Below are positions 28,883 to 38,650 of a stretch of DNA of 64,000 bases, piece after piece. Each line of letters begins with the position of its first letter. Within the stretch, counting starts at the first letter, position 1. The notes under the pieces are model-generated. The model did no database searches and had not been told where the DNA came from. It worked only from the letters and a program-made list of their open reading frames with translations. The translations under genes and the position numbers were made by a program. This DNA is from Planococcus maritimus (GTDB lineage: Bacteria; Bacillota; Bacilli; Bacillales_A; Planococcaceae), in NCBI RefSeq assembly GCF_001592825.1, contig NZ_LTZG01000001.1:992001-1056000 (forward strand). Reading direction: 5' to 3'.

Positions 28883-30339
28883 GCTTTTTTCGCCTCGCGG
28901 TAAAGGTGTATAGCTTCAACAGTACATTCGAAGACACCCGTGCCGATCAGTTTCCCGACCTCGGTAATGGGCCCTGCGTACGGTAGTGCTTGTCCTTGCT
29001 GCGTTGCGGCAACCAGACAACTATCGGTTGAGGTGCCCGTCGCAATCGTCCCGGTTAAGGGATCGATGACTTCTTCATGCTGCAAAGCTTTCGTTTTCGC
29101 TTCAGTTGCCGTGATCATCGCTTGGATAAAGGCTTCATCCGATAATACGCCGTTGATCATGATCCACGTATTGATGGTGCCAACGCGCTGCTCGCGTGCC
29201 ACTGCCTGCGACACGTCGACGCCGTTGCCCACTCCCGCTGTCACTGCTACGACGATGCTGCCAAATTCCGACTCGTATTCGCGGACAATCGCATGTTCTG
29301 TTCGGACAGCGGTCATCATCGCTACGGTATCTGTCGCTTTCAACCCACTGCCTTCGATATACTCGACCATTTCCTCGAAACTATTGTCGATATTGTAAGT
29401 AGCATCCACGTGCCTGTTGAGAAAATTACGGAACCAGCCAGACCCGGCATTGACAACGGCAGACGACACCGTTTTTAGCGGAAGTTCGCTTTGATAAACA
29501 ACAAATTCGGGCGTCACAAGAAAATCTTCAGCTGTTACTTGCTGATCTGCCGCTTCCCTGCGTACTCCTGGCAATAGCGTGATCTGGGGCTTTGGCAATT
29601 CCGGATGAGGGTGGTTGCTGACGCGCGTGCGATAGACGGACTCGACGTCATGGGTCCTGACGACTTCATGGGGTTCGCCTTTTCGCACAATGCTTCCTTC
29701 ATTCATCAACAACAATCCATCGCAATACATGGAGGCGAGATTGATGTCGTGGAAAATGGAGATGACCGTCAATTCTTTTTCGATCGCCTGCTTTTTGATG
29801 GTATCCAATAATTCTTTCTGGTGATTGATGTCGAGATGGTTGGTTGGTTCATCCAGCAACAGGACCGCCGCATTTTGTGCCAAGGCTTGCGCGACAAAGA
29901 CACGCTGCTGTTCACCGCCGGACATTTCTTCGAGTAAAGTCGATTCGTAATGGCTGATGTCCATCAGCTTCATCGCTTCCTGGACCGTCGCCTCGTCTTC
30001 TGCGGACCAAGAAGAAAACCAGCCGCTTTGGTGTGGGTATCTGCCGAGAGAAATCGTTTCACGCACGGTGTGTGAAAAAGCATGCGCATGTAGTTGGGGC
30101 AAGACCGCCATCTTCCGCGCCAATTCCTTGGCTGGAAAATCATTAATTGGCCTGCCGTCAATTCGGACAACGCCGGCTGTTGGCTCCAGCACACCGCTGA
30201 TTAATTTCATCAAGGTAGATTTGCCGCTGCCATTCGGTCCGAGTATACCGAGCATGCGGCCTTTTCCAACTTCAAATGAGATATCCTTGACGATTTTTTT
30301 GTCACCGTAGCCACCGGACAAATTTTCGATTTGCAACAT
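28879..30339 (-). CDS. Fused cobalamin ABC ATPase (BtuD) and adenosylcobinamide amidohydrolase (CbiZ)
   Basis: 486 aa. Residues about 1-245 are an ABC ATPase of the FecE/BtuD class: Walker A ILGPNGSGKST, Q-loop LPQLHA, signature MSGGEQQRV, Walker B VLLLDEPTNHLD. Residues about 270-486 are a CbiZ domain (VAVTAGVGNGVDVSQA; TGTIATGTSTDSCLVA), which cleaves pseudocobinamides or adenosylcobinamide to cobyric acid so that a new lower ligand can be added. The same fusion is known in B. subtilis YvrA. Starts immediately after the btuC stop (TAAATG). Confidence 0.93.
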   Translation of the reverse strand: MLQIENLSGGYGDKKIVKDISFEVGKGRMLGILGPNGSGKSTLMKLISGVLEPTAGVVRIDGRPINDFPAKELARKMAVLPQLHAHAFSHTVRETISLGRYPHQSGWFSSWSAEDEATVQEAMKLMDISHYESTLLEEMSGGEQQRVFVAQALAQNAAVLLLDEPTNHLDINHQKELLDTIKKQAIEKELTVISIFHDINLASMYCDGLLLMNEGSIVRKGEPHEVVRTHDVESVYRTRVSNHPHPELPKPQITLLPGVRREAADQQVTAEDFLVTPEFVVYQSELPLKTVSSAVVNAGSGWFRNFLNRHVDATYNIDNSFEEMVEYIEGSGLKATDTVAMMTAVRTEHAIVREYESEFGSIVVAVTAGVGNGVDVSQAVAREQRVGTINTWIMINGVLSDEAFIQAMITATEAKTKALQHEEVIDPLTGTIATGTSTDSCLVAATQQGQALPYAGPITEVGKLIGTGVFECTVEAIHLYREAKKA

Positions 30340-31332
30340 TTATAGCCCTCCTCTGCGCTGGCGGAAAAAGATAAATGCAAAGACCGGTGCCCCGATAAAT
30401 GCGGTGATGACCCCGATCGGCAATTCCGTTGGCGAAATGATTGTCCGTGCCACCAAGTCACAAACAATCAACAGTGCCGCTCCGTTGATGAACGATAAAG
30501 GCAAGACGTGGCGATGATCAGATCCCCACACCAGGCGGGTAATATGCGGAACGACCAATCCGACAAAGCCAATCGTTCCAGAAACGGCGACAGCGGATCC
30601 GGTCAAGACCGAACCGCCGATCAAAATCGCCATTTTGCTTCGTTTGACGTCGACGCCAAGATGCTGAGCACGTTCTTCGCCGAATAGCATTGCATTTAAT
30701 TCGCGGCGGTAAAGCCATAAGACGAACGAGCCCACCAGCACAAACGGCAGCGCCATCTGAACATAGGGCCAGCCGCGCATCGATACGCTGCCAAGCAGCC
30801 AACCGATAATTTGACGCAATTCTTCACCGGTCAACGCGATCATTAACGACATGATCGACCCCAGGAATGAACTGAAAATAATGCCGGTCAAAATAACGGT
30901 TTCCATTTTCATCGACCGATCGACCAGCCGTGCAAAGCCCATGACGGCAAGCATCGTGATCAAAGCGCCTATCATGCTGATGACCGGCAAGGTGAACAAG
31001 CCAAGAAAAGGGATGGAGATGCCGAAAAAAAGTGTCATCACAGCACCGACAGCGGCCCCGGACGACACTCCCAACGTGTATGGATCCGCGAGCGGGTTTT
31101 TCAGCAAGCCTTGAAAAGCTGCGCCCGCAATCGCAAGTGCCGCACCGACCAATCCCGCAAGCACGACACGCGGCATGCGGATATTCCATAAAATATTTGC
31201 CGCCGCTTCGTCTGAAGCAGGATTCCAAATAACCATCGGGGAAATCGGCACGGTTCCTACCGTCACACCGAGCACTACCGCCCCGCCCAATAAAATCAGG
31301 GAGACTAAATAGGCAAGTGCCGATTTACTCAC
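30340..31332 (-). CDS. btuC: Cobalamin ABC transporter permease (FecCD family)
   Basis: 330 aa with eight to ten hydrophobic segments. The motifs FQGLLKNPLADPYTLGVSSGAAVGA and GTIGFVGLVVPHITRL are typical of BtuC/FhuB-type permeases for corrinoids and siderophores. It overlaps btuF by 8 nt and abuts the ATPase-CbiZ gene. Corrinoid specificity rests on the riboswitch and neighbours. Confidence 0.93.
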   Translation of the reverse strand: MSKSALAYLVSLILLGGAVVLGVTVGTVPISPMVIWNPASDEAAANILWNIRMPRVVLAGLVGAALAIAGAAFQGLLKNPLADPYTLGVSSGAAVGAVMTLFFGISIPFLGLFTLPVISMIGALITMLAVMGFARLVDRSMKMETVILTGIIFSSFLGSIMSLMIALTGEELRQIIGWLLGSVSMRGWPYVQMALPFVLVGSFVLWLYRRELNAMLFGEERAQHLGVDVKRSKMAILIGGSVLTGSAVAVSGTIGFVGLVVPHITRLVWGSDHRHVLPLSFINGAALLIVCDLVARTIISPTELPIGVITAFIGAPVFAFIFFRQRRGGL

Positions 31333-32305
31333 TGAAAGTCTCCGGATAAATCACTTCCGCCAAAGTCATCAAACCTTCCGTCAAACGCGGGCCCGGACGT
31401 GTGACGGTATCGGGGTTCAATTCATAAATGGCATCTTCCTGCACAGCTGTTACCACTGCATAGCCACTGCGTTCTTTAATCAGTTCAGCAGCATTTTCAA
31501 TATAACCGCCTTCTGTTGTGATGATAATCTCTGGATTTGCCGCAACGACTGCTTCAGGGTCCATACTGATCCATCCCTCTTCACCGCCAGCAACATTTTC
31601 CGCTTGAATCATCGTTAGCATTTCATGGATGAATGTCCCGGTTCCAGCTGTATACAATTCCGGTTCACTGCCAATTTCTACAAATACCGATTTCGATTCC
31701 TCGACATTCGCTGCCAATTCTTCAATTTCGGCTACTTGCACTTCCATTTCTTCAATCAAACCATTTGCTGCCTCTACGGCGCCAGACACTTGGCCAATCG
31801 TGGATATCGTTTCGTACACTTCATCAAATGTTTCGGCATTTTCTACGACAAAGACATTCAAACCAGCGTCGCGCAATTGTTGGTATCCATCAGTTCCCAT
31901 GCCCAGCCCTGATTCATGAGCCAATACCATATCGGGTTGCAGGCTGATGATTTTCTCTACATTGAACTCTTGGCCACCGATTTTTTCAAGATCCGCTACT
32001 TCTTCCGGGTAATTATCAAAATCAGAAACACCGACCATTTTTTCACCGAGACCGAGTTCATAAGCGATTTCCGTATTTGAAGGAATCATCGAAACGAACG
32101 ATTCCGGCTCTTCTTCAATAACCACCTCATCGCCCATTGCATCAACTAATGTCACCGGGAATTCCGCTTCCGCTACTTCCGTAGGCGGCTCCGCTGGCGT
32201 TTCTGTTTCTTGATCTTCAACCGGTGCCGCTTCTTCGTCTCCACATCCAGCCAGTACAATAGCAGCCATTCCTGCAGCTGCTCCAAATTTCCATATCTTC
32301 TCCAT
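31325..32305 (-). CDS. btuF: Cobalamin-binding lipoprotein (BtuF-like)
   Basis: 326-aa substrate-binding lipoprotein: signal peptide MEKIWKFGAAAGMAAIVLAGC with lipobox LAGC, an acidic Pro/Glu-rich linker, then a periplasmic-binding fold (VTLVDAMGDEVVIEEEPESFVSMIPSNTEIAYELGLGEKMVGVSDFDNYPEE). ATGs at 32311 and 32305 are both possible; GGAGG lies 7 nt before the second, which is chosen. First gene after the cobalamin riboswitch, so the whole operon follows it. The leader has a repeat insertion. Confidence 0.92.
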   Translation of the reverse strand: MEKIWKFGAAAGMAAIVLAGCGDEEAAPVEDQETETPAEPPTEVAEAEFPVTLVDAMGDEVVIEEEPESFVSMIPSNTEIAYELGLGEKMVGVSDFDNYPEEVADLEKIGGQEFNVEKIISLQPDMVLAHESGLGMGTDGYQQLRDAGLNVFVVENAETFDEVYETISTIGQVSGAVEAANGLIEEMEVQVAEIEELAANVEESKSVFVEIGSEPELYTAGTGTFIHEMLTMIQAENVAGGEEGWISMDPEAVVAANPEIIITTEGGYIENAAELIKERSGYAVVTAVQEDAIYELNPDTVTRPGPRLTEGLMTLAEVIYPETFSE

Positions 32306-32340
32306 GTTCATTCCTCCTGATGTTTTCGTGTCTCTCCTAC

Positions 32341-32624
32341 CAAGCGCTCGCTCGGCGGCGTACAGAAAACGGGTCTGTTAAGTATTGCGATAGGGCGTCG
32401 CGCATTTAGCTTAGCTTCCACTCAGCCGCTTCCTCTTTTCTTGTTGTCTAGCTCCAGCGGCTTGCCTCTCGGGTCGTAAGCCGACTGCCCTGTGCGGCAA
32501 AGAGCGCCGCTTCGGCCATCCGTCTTACGCCTGTCGAGGGCCCACAGGAAGTGGGTCAGCTAAGCGTTGCGACAGGACGTCGCGCATTTAGCTTAGCTTC
32601 CATTCAGCCGCTTCCACTTTTCGA
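32341..32624. repeat. Family B repeat block inside the btuF leader
   Basis: Two partly repeated units share CGTCGCGCATTTAGCTTAGC and a SAGCCGCTTCC end (about 32390-32440 and 32575-32620), with TGTCTAGCTCCAGCGG and GGTCGTAAGCCGACTG between. It is the same family as at 20.1 and 36.7 kb. It separates the riboswitch terminator from btuF by about 320 nt. Confidence 0.8.
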
Positions 32625-32661
32625 TAAAAAAAGTCCCCCGCAGTAAAACTGCGGGGGACTT
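32625..32661 (-). terminator. Terminator of the cobalamin riboswitch
   Basis: Perfect 13-bp stem AAGTCCCCCGCAG/CTGCGGGGGACTT with a five-base loop followed by eight T on the minus strand, about 70 nt after the aptamer. It is the expected expression platform that stops transcription when the ligand is bound. Confidence 0.88.
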
Positions 32662-32728
32662 ACGGGACGGTTCGCAAAAACAAGCGCGTCCGGCCTGTCC
32701 TCGCAAGCTTTCGGTTCGGGGTTCAAGA

Positions 32729-32878
32729 AGGCAGGTCTCCTGGCTTGTGGTCATTGCTCGCTGCGCCTTCCCGGAGTTTCCAGTGGCATTTGCAGTTTGC
32801 TCTCACATACAGTGGCGGGACCGCGCCGGAATTGCACCGGCTTCCCTTTTAACTCATGTTCTTAGACATAAGCACCTT
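32729..32878 (-). promoter_or_regulatory. Cobalamin (B12) riboswitch aptamer
   Basis: Minus strand shows the conserved elements in order: GGTGCTTATG, the B12 box core AAAAGGGAAGCCGGTGCAAT, CCGGCGCGGTCCCGCCACTGT, then ATGCCACTGG, CGGGAAGGCG and the closing AAGCCAGGAGACCTGCC. All match the AdoCbl riboswitch consensus. It controls the btuF-to-cblS operon through the downstream terminator. Confidence 0.96.
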
Positions 32879-32938
32879 CCTGATGGCTATTCAATTGATT
32901 TGATGACTCCATTATACACCCAAAGCTTTAGTTGTCTT

Positions 32939-34600
32939 CTACATTTTTTCAGGTGGTTGGACGCCAACTGTCTTCAAGGCGTTCGCAAGCGTTGTTTTGA
33001 CCCCTTCGATCAAAGCAAGACGCGCGCGTGTCATGTCTTCGTTGCTGGCATCCAGTACTTTATTGGCGTTATAGAAGCTGTGGAAGTTCGATGCCAACTC
33101 ATGGATATACGTCGTCACGCGGTGAGGCGCGCGAAGTTTGGCAGCATCTGCGATAACTTGCGGGAAATCGCCGATTTTCTTCAAGACTTCGATTTCCTTT
33201 TCGTCAGTCAACAGCTCCAGATGCTCGGTGGAAGCAGTGAAGTTCTGCTCCGCTGCCTGGCGCAGAATTGAACAGATGCGGGCATGTGCGTATTGAGAAT
33301 AGTACACAGGGTTTTCGTTAGACTGGGAAACGGCCAAATCCAAATCGAAATCCATATGCGAATCGCCAGAGCGCATCGCGAAGAAATAACGCACCGCATC
33401 CAGGCCGACCAACTCGACCAATTCGCGCATCGTGACGGCTTTGCCGGTACGTTTGCTCATTTTCATCTTTTCGCCGTCTTTATACAATTGCACCATTTGG
33501 ATGATGCTTACTTCAAGCGTATCGCGGTCATAGCCAAGCGCTTCGATCGCCGCTTTCATACGCGGGATGTAGCCGTGGTGGTCAGCTCCCCAAATATTGA
33601 TGAGCTTATCGAATCCGCGCTGGATCTTGTCTTCGTGGTAAGCGACATCTGGTGTCAAATACGTATAAGTGCCATCATTTTTGATAAGCACGCGGTCTTT
33701 ATCGTCGCCGAATGTCGTCGAACGGAACCAAGTCGCGCCGTCTTCTTCGTAGATATGGCCGTTGTCGCGCAGTTTTTTCAATGCCGCGTCGATTTTGCCG
33801 TTTTCGTAAAGAGACGTTTCAGAATACCATACATCAAAATGGACACGGAAATCTGCCAAGTCTTTCTGCAATTTTGCCAGTTCCACTTTCAAGCCGTGTT
33901 CACGGAAGGCTTTATAACGTTCTTGCTCAGTCATATGAAGGAATTTATCGCCATGCTCTTCAACGAGTGCTGCCGCGATGTCGATGATGTCCTGTCCGCG
34001 GTAGCCGTCTTCCGGCATGCTTTCGCCTTTGCCAAGCGCTTCGAAATAACGCCCTTCGATTGATAGCGCCAAGTTATTGATTTGGTTTCCGGCATCGTTG
34101 ATGTAATATTCACGGGACACATCATAGCCGGCAAGGTCCAAGATATTGCACATTGAATCGCCGACAGAGGAGCCGCGGGCATGGCCTAAATGAAGGTCGC
34201 CTGTCGGGTTCGCTGAAACGAACTCAACTTGGATGCGTTGGCTGTTGCCAGCGTTCGAGCGGCCATATTCCTCGCCTTGCTCCAATACGGTTTTGATCAC
34301 ATCGTTCAAATAATCTTTTTGGATAACGATGTTGATGAATCCTGGGCCTGCGATTTCGACTTTTTCGATGTTCGCTGATTGTGTATCCAAGTTTTCCACG
34401 ATCGCTTCTGCAATGGCGCGTGGCGGCTTTTTCGCAAGGCGCGTCAATTGCATGGCTACGTTTGTCGCGTAATCGCCGTTCGCTTTATCTCTCGGTGATT
34501 CCAATTGGACCTGGACGGGCTCTTCTGTAAGGCCCGCCTTTTGGACCGCTTCGGCAATCGCCTGTTTAATGTTGTGCTGCACTTGTTCTACTGCGTTCAT
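32939..34600 (-). CDS. argS: Arginyl-tRNA synthetase
   Basis: Class I synthetase, 553 aa. HIGH-like motif in [24 protein letters not shown]-like motif ([13 protein letters not shown]), N-terminal ArgS additional domain (first 100 aa) and C-terminal anticodon-binding region rich in ALAR/Tyr ([12 protein letters not shown]). Downstream of ywiB and overlapping its stop by 4 nt, as in B. subtilis (argS-ywiB). No T-box leader is visible upstream. Confidence 0.97.
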   Translation of the reverse strand: MNAVEQVQHNIKQAIAEAVQKAGLTEEPVQVQLESPRDKANGDYATNVAMQLTRLAKKPPRAIAEAIVENLDTQSANIEKVEIAGPGFINIVIQKDYLNDVIKTVLEQGEEYGRSNAGNSQRIQVEFVSANPTGDLHLGHARGSSVGDSMCNILDLAGYDVSREYYINDAGNQINNLALSIEGRYFEALGKGESMPEDGYRGQDIIDIAAALVEEHGDKFLHMTEQERYKAFREHGLKVELAKLQKDLADFRVHFDVWYSETSLYENGKIDAALKKLRDNGHIYEEDGATWFRSTTFGDDKDRVLIKNDGTYTYLTPDVAYHEDKIQRGFDKLINIWGADHHGYIPRMKAAIEALGYDRDTLEVSIIQMVQLYKDGEKMKMSKRTGKAVTMRELVELVGLDAVRYFFAMRSGDSHMDFDLDLAVSQSNENPVYYSQYAHARICSILRQAAEQNFTASTEHLELLTDEKEIEVLKKIGDFPQVIADAAKLRAPHRVTTYIHELASNFHSFYNANKVLDASNEDMTRARLALIEGVKTTLANALKTVGVQPPEKM

Positions 34601-35007
34601 TTGGTTCCCTCCGTAAACTGTATTTCCATTTCGTATTCGCCGGCAAATTCGCTTCCAAGCGCCAAATCATAGCGCACTTTAAAACGGCTTTCCGTCATGA
34701 TGAGCTCATGCGCTTTTGTCGTCAGCATGAACGATTCTTCCCCGTGGCGTAAATTGCCGGTCTGCTCTTTATCCAGCAGGAATGGCAAGCGCATCTGCAA
34801 GCCCCCGCTGCGCATCACAACCGCGTCAGTCTCGCCGAGTTTGACCGTTGTCCGGATATCGAGATCGTCTTGCCGCTCATCGTATTGTAGATAGCGCCGC
34901 CCGTTTTTCTCGGTCAGGACGCCTTCAGAACGCAGTTCCATCACTTGGTCTTCGGCATCCGGCTGGCGGATGATTGTCGTCAATTTGATGTTCACCGATT
35001 TTTTCAT
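34597..35007 (-). CDS. ywiB: DUF1934 family protein (YwiB-like)
   Basis: 136-aa beta-rich protein of unknown function with the conserved family segments [25 protein letters not shown] and [11 protein letters not shown], resembling calycin-like folds. ATGs at 35013 and 35007; the GAGAGGCGG ribosome site supports 35007. Conserved next to argS in Bacillales. No biochemical role is known to me. Confidence 0.88.
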   Translation of the reverse strand: MKKSVNIKLTTIIRQPDAEDQVMELRSEGVLTEKNGRRYLQYDERQDDLDIRTTVKLGETDAVVMRSGGLQMRLPFLLDKEQTGNLRHGEESFMLTTKAHELIMTESRFKVRYDLALGSEFAGEYEMEIQFTEGTK

Positions 35008-35204
35008 ATGCATCCGCCTCTCCGTTTGTTAATAACCGTTTCATTATAGCCCGAATTGACGGTTGTTTTCAATTAAGTTTCAATTTCGACATTATGAAAA
35101 AGAAGCAATAGGATCACGTGTCAGATGTCTTGCAGAATTCCACAAGAGCAGCAAACATTTCATCAGCATGCATGAAAGATCTCACTCCTTTTTACTTCCA
35201 TAAA

Positions 35205-35232
35205 AAACTGGCTTGATTTCTCAAGCCAGTTT
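35205..35232 (-). terminator. Terminator after the CPA1 antiporter gene
   Basis: Perfect 12-bp stem AAACTGGCTTGA/TCAAGCCAGTTT followed by TTTATGG; two bases past the stop at 35235. Confidence 0.9.
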
Positions 35233-35234
35233 GC

Positions 35235-36479
35235 TTAATGAGTATTTTCTTCTGAAACTTTCTCTTTTAGCCCTAATTTGCCGATCAGCGGTTTGATCGT
35301 TAGTCCTTGAACGATCAAGGAAAACAGCACGACGGAAAACGTTAACAGCAAGATGGTTTCTCTTCCTTCGAAGCTAGACGGCAGGCTAAGAGCCAAAGCA
35401 ATCGATAAACTGCCCTTTAGTCCGCCCCAGTTCAATAAAATTCGTTCTTTCCTATTCAAGCTTTTCGCCGGCATCGTACTGATGAACAGCGCAATGATTC
35501 TCGCGACGATGACAATGACAATCGCTAAGGCAATGATGCCCCATTGGCCCATGAAATCGATATTGCGAATTTCGAGTCCCACGATGAGGAAGATAAGCGA
35601 ATTGGCAATCAGCGTGATGACGTCCCAGAAGGAATTGATGTTTCGTTCAGTCGTTTTCGACATTCCGATCTTCCCGCCATAATCACCAAATACGAAGCCT
35701 CCCGCTACTACCGCAATTACACCAGATACGTGGAGATGTTCTGCGATAAAATAACTGCCGAAGAACAAAAGTGCGGAGACAGCAATTTCAAACGGGTAGT
35801 CGTCGTAAAACCGGATAACTTGAGAAAAGAGGAAGCCGAGCACTAATCCAACCAGCACCCCGCCCACAGCAAATCTTAAAAACATCCACACGCCGCTCCC
35901 TACACCGGCCCATCCCATTTCTATATACGTCAGCAAATAAATAGAGGAAATTTGGAAAAGAACGATGGCGATGCCGTCATTGAATAAAGACTCCCCTTCC
36001 ATGATGGTCGACAGCTTTTGTGAAACCCCTGCAGATTTAAAGATCGACAAGACGCTGATTGGGTCTGTCGCACTCATCAAGGCCGCAAAGGTAAAGGCCA
36101 CGGCAATAGGGAGGCCCAGTAGATAATGTGCTGCAAATCCAATCAGCACAAATGACAGAAACGTCCCGCCAAGCGCCATTCCAATAACTGTGTTTTTCTG
36201 CTGATACAAATGATGAAATGGCAGTTTCAGCGTCGCATCCCCAAGTAAAATCGGCAGAAACAAGGAAATGATGATGACTTGGAACACTTCGGACTGGGTG
36301 ATGAATGCTTCAGCCTGGTCAATCAGAGGAAACGGCAAATTGACAACGCCTAGGAACAAACCGACCAACACAAGTGCAATCGTATCGGGTTGCCCGACTT
36401 TTTTTGCCACCCCAACTACTGCGATGGCAATCGCCAGGAGAATCAATATTTGTATGAAGACTTCATTAAAATCATGCAT
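35235..36479 (-). CDS. Sodium/potassium:proton antiporter, CPA1 (NhaP-like) family
   Basis: 414-aa integral membrane protein, about 11-12 hydrophobic segments. The ATDPISVLSIFKSAGVSQKLSTIMEGESLFNDG region is the CPA1 core (paired acidic residues in ATDP and GESLFND). It would exchange Na+/K+ for H+ and maintain cytoplasmic pH and salt tolerance, suiting a marine or saline lifestyle. It stands alone; preceding gap holds repeats. Exact ion is unknown. Confidence 0.88.
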   Translation of the reverse strand: MHDFNEVFIQILILLAIAIAVVGVAKKVGQPDTIALVLVGLFLGVVNLPFPLIDQAEAFITQSEVFQVIIISLFLPILLGDATLKLPFHHLYQQKNTVIGMALGGTFLSFVLIGFAAHYLLGLPIAVAFTFAALMSATDPISVLSIFKSAGVSQKLSTIMEGESLFNDGIAIVLFQISSIYLLTYIEMGWAGVGSGVWMFLRFAVGGVLVGLVLGFLFSQVIRFYDDYPFEIAVSALLFFGSYFIAEHLHVSGVIAVVAGGFVFGDYGGKIGMSKTTERNINSFWDVITLIANSLIFLIVGLEIRNIDFMGQWGIIALAIVIVIVARIIALFISTMPAKSLNRKERILLNWGGLKGSLSIALALSLPSSFEGRETILLLTFSVVLFSLIVQGLTIKPLIGKLGLKEKVSEENTH

Positions 36480-36585
36480 CGCGCATCATCCCCCTTTTAT
36501 TTCTTTTCTTACCCATTTCTCTAAAACCGATTGCGTAAACATCTATGTCGGGAAAAAGACCTCTTCCGCTTCACAATCTATTAAA

Positions 36586-36633
36586 AAAACGAAACAGCCG
36601 ACCTGTTGGATGCCAGGCCGGCTGTTTCGTTTT
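36586..36633. terminator. Strong bidirectional terminator hairpin
   Basis: About 20-bp arms AAAACGAAACAGCCG-a-CCTG and CCAGG-c-CGGCTGTTTCGTTTT with loop TTGGATG, flanked by A- and T-tracts. Terminates transcription from speB beyond the repeat. Confidence 0.85.
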
Positions 36634-36649
36634 CATGTTTAGCTACGTG

Positions 36650-36897
36650 GCAAAGAGCGCCGCTTCGCCAGATCGTCTTATGCCTGTCGAGGGCTCACAG
36701 GATGTGAGTCAGCTAAGCGTTGCGACAGGACGTCGCGCTCTTAGCTTAGCCTCCACATGGCCGCTTCCGCTTTTCTTCTGTCTAGCTCCAGCGCCCAGAT
36801 TCTCGGGGTCATAAGCCACTCTGGCTGTGCGGCAAAAAGCGCCGCTTCGCCAGATCGTCTTATGCCCGTCGAATCTATACGGGCGCTTCCGCTTTTC
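36650..36897. repeat. Family B repeat copy between speB and its terminator
   Basis: Contains GTCGAGGGCTCACAGGATGTGAGTC..., GCGACAGGACGTCGCGCTCTTAGC, TGTCTAGCTCCAGCGCCC and GTCTTATGCCCGTCGAATC; shares these with 20.1 and 32.4 kb. It ends at the speB stop codon. Confidence 0.85.
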
Positions 36898-37770
36898 TTA
36901 TTTAACCCACCCAAGTATCATTTCTCGGATGAGTTTGCTTGCAGTGTTCGCGGTTTGGTCGGAATGGTCATAGACTGGTGCTAGTTCGACCAAATCGAAG
37001 CCGACGACGTTGACGCCGGATGCCGCGATGGCATGGATCGATGCAAGCAATTCACGCGATGTGATTCCGCCTGCATCGACTGTGCCGGTTCCTGGCGCGT
37101 GTGCCGGGTCGAGCACGTCCATGTCGATCGTGATATAAACCGGACGTCCTTCAAGTGTCGGAAGCACTTGCTTCAAGGGTTCGAGTACTTCGAATTTATA
37201 CAAATGCATGCCTTGTTCTTTCGCCCATTCGAATTCTTCCTTCATGCCGGAACGGATACCAAACGAGTAAACATTTTTCGGGCCGATGTGATCGGCGATT
37301 TTGCGGATCGGCGTTGAATGGGAATATTCTTCGCCTTCGTAGTTTTCACGCAAGTCGGTATGCGCATCGAAGTGAATGATGGCAAGATCGTCGTATTTGC
37401 TGGCGACCGCTTTCATGACCGGAAGTGATACTAGATGCTCCCCGCCCATGCCCATCGGAATTTTATTGTCTTTCAATAAAGTGTGGACATACGTTTCGAT
37501 CTCGAGCAAGGATTTTTCCGGGTTGCCGAATGGCAACGGAATATCTCCAGCATCGAAGAATTTCACATCTTCTAGTTCGCGGTCCAAATACGGGCTGTAT
37601 TCTTCCAGTCCGATGGAGACTTCGCGAATTTTGTTCGGGCCAAAACGCGAGCCTGGACGGTAGCTGACGGTCCAGTCCATTGGCATGCCGTAAAGAACTG
37701 CTTTTGATTCTTCATAATTCGGATGGCTTTTGATGAATACTTTTCCTGAATAAGTTTCGTCAAAACGCAT
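36898..37770 (-). CDS. speB: Agmatinase
   Basis: Mn-dependent hydrolysis of agmatine to putrescine and urea, 290 aa. Ureohydrolase metal ligands visible: GGEHLVS, IIHFDAHTDLR, and ITIDMDVLDPAHAPGTGT. The GTG at 37779 is possible, but GGTGA 5 nt before the ATG at 37770 favours that start, which also matches the 290-aa B. subtilis protein. Directly downstream of speE, so both are one operon for polyamine synthesis. Confidence 0.96.
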   Translation of the reverse strand: MRFDETYSGKVFIKSHPNYEESKAVLYGMPMDWTVSYRPGSRFGPNKIREVSIGLEEYSPYLDRELEDVKFFDAGDIPLPFGNPEKSLLEIETYVHTLLKDNKIPMGMGGEHLVSLPVMKAVASKYDDLAIIHFDAHTDLRENYEGEEYSHSTPIRKIADHIGPKNVYSFGIRSGMKEEFEWAKEQGMHLYKFEVLEPLKQVLPTLEGRPVYITIDMDVLDPAHAPGTGTVDAGGITSRELLASIHAIAASGVNVVGFDLVELAPVYDHSDQTANTASKLIREMILGWVK

Positions 37771-37771
37771 C

Positions 37772-38605
37772 TTATTCACCCGTCAAATCTTTCACAAATT
37801 TCGGCAACACAAATGCTGCGTCGTGCAATTCCCGCGTGTAATATTTGGTGTCGATGTCGTGGAAACGTTCAGCCGGAACTTCCAGCGGGTTGTATTTTTT
37901 CGACCCGATTGTAAACGACCACAAGCCGCTCGGGTATGTTGGGATGTTTGCAAGATAAAGTTTTGTAATCGGGAAAATCTCTTTCACGTCGCTTTGGACT
38001 TGTTTGATCAAATCTGGCGTGAACCATGGGTTATCCGATTGCGCGACAAAAATGCCGTCTTCTTTCAAGGCTTTTGAAATACCTGCATAGAAACCTTTTG
38101 AGAACAAGTTTACAGCCGGTCCAACCGGTTCTGTTGAGTCGACCATGATGACGTCGAATTCGTTTTCCGACTCCGCGATGTGCATGAAGCCGTCACCGAC
38201 GATCACTTCTACGCGTGCATCTTCTAAGCCAGATGCAATCGATGGCAAGAATTTCTTCGAGTACTCGATGACTTTTCCGTCGATATCAACAAGCGTCGCT
38301 TTTTTTACTGATGGGTGTTTCAGAATTTCACGGATGACACCGCCATCTCCTCCACCGACGACCAATACGTTTTCCGGGTTCGGGTGAGTAAATAGTGGCA
38401 CGTGTGCAACCATTTCGTGGTAGACGAATTCGTCTTTTTCAGAAGTCATGACCATGCCGTCCAAAAACAACATATTGCCCCATTCTGCTGTTTCAGCCAT
38501 CTCCAAATATTGGAAATCTGTTTGTTCTGTATGAAGCGTTTTATTGATTTTCATTGTAATGCCAAAGTTTTCGGTTTGTTTTTCGGTATACCAGAATCCT
38601 GCCAT
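37772..38605 (-). CDS. speE: Spermidine synthase
   Basis: Aminopropyl transfer from decarboxylated SAM to putrescine, 277 aa. Class I methyltransferase-type fold with [18 protein letters not shown] and [24 protein letters not shown]-terminus [17 protein letters not shown] is conserved. AAGGAG precedes the ATG. A sigma-A promoter is at 38651-38678. In B. subtilis pbpG precedes this operon; here that place is taken by a structured non-coding segment. Confidence 0.97.
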   Translation of the reverse strand: MAGFWYTEKQTENFGITMKINKTLHTEQTDFQYLEMAETAEWGNMLFLDGMVMTSEKDEFVYHEMVAHVPLFTHPNPENVLVVGGGDGGVIREILKHPSVKKATLVDIDGKVIEYSKKFLPSIASGLEDARVEVIVGDGFMHIAESENEFDVIMVDSTEPVGPAVNLFSKGFYAGISKALKEDGIFVAQSDNPWFTPDLIKQVQSDVKEIFPITKLYLANIPTYPSGLWSFTIGSKKYNPLEVPAERFHDIDTKYYTRELHDAAFVLPKFVKDLTGE

Positions 38606-38650
38606 GTATAATCAAACTCCTTTATTTATCAGATTGAAATCACCTTACAA

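Larger units (their letters stand above)
36480..36897. other. Intergenic region with terminator and family B repeat
   Basis: Downstream of speB: no gene. It holds the family B repeat (36650-36897) adjoining the speB stop and a long hairpin at 36586-36633. Short frames here are repeat artefacts. Confidence 0.7.

Noticed and set aside
35114-35173. 19-codon frame MHADEMFAALVEF after AAGGAG between ywiB and the antiporter terminator
   Set aside because: Has a good ribosome-binding sequence but is too short and unsupported; may be a gene remnant.
34601-35234. T-box or other leader before argS
   Set aside because: No T-box sequence or specifier hairpin is visible; argS is coupled to ywiB.
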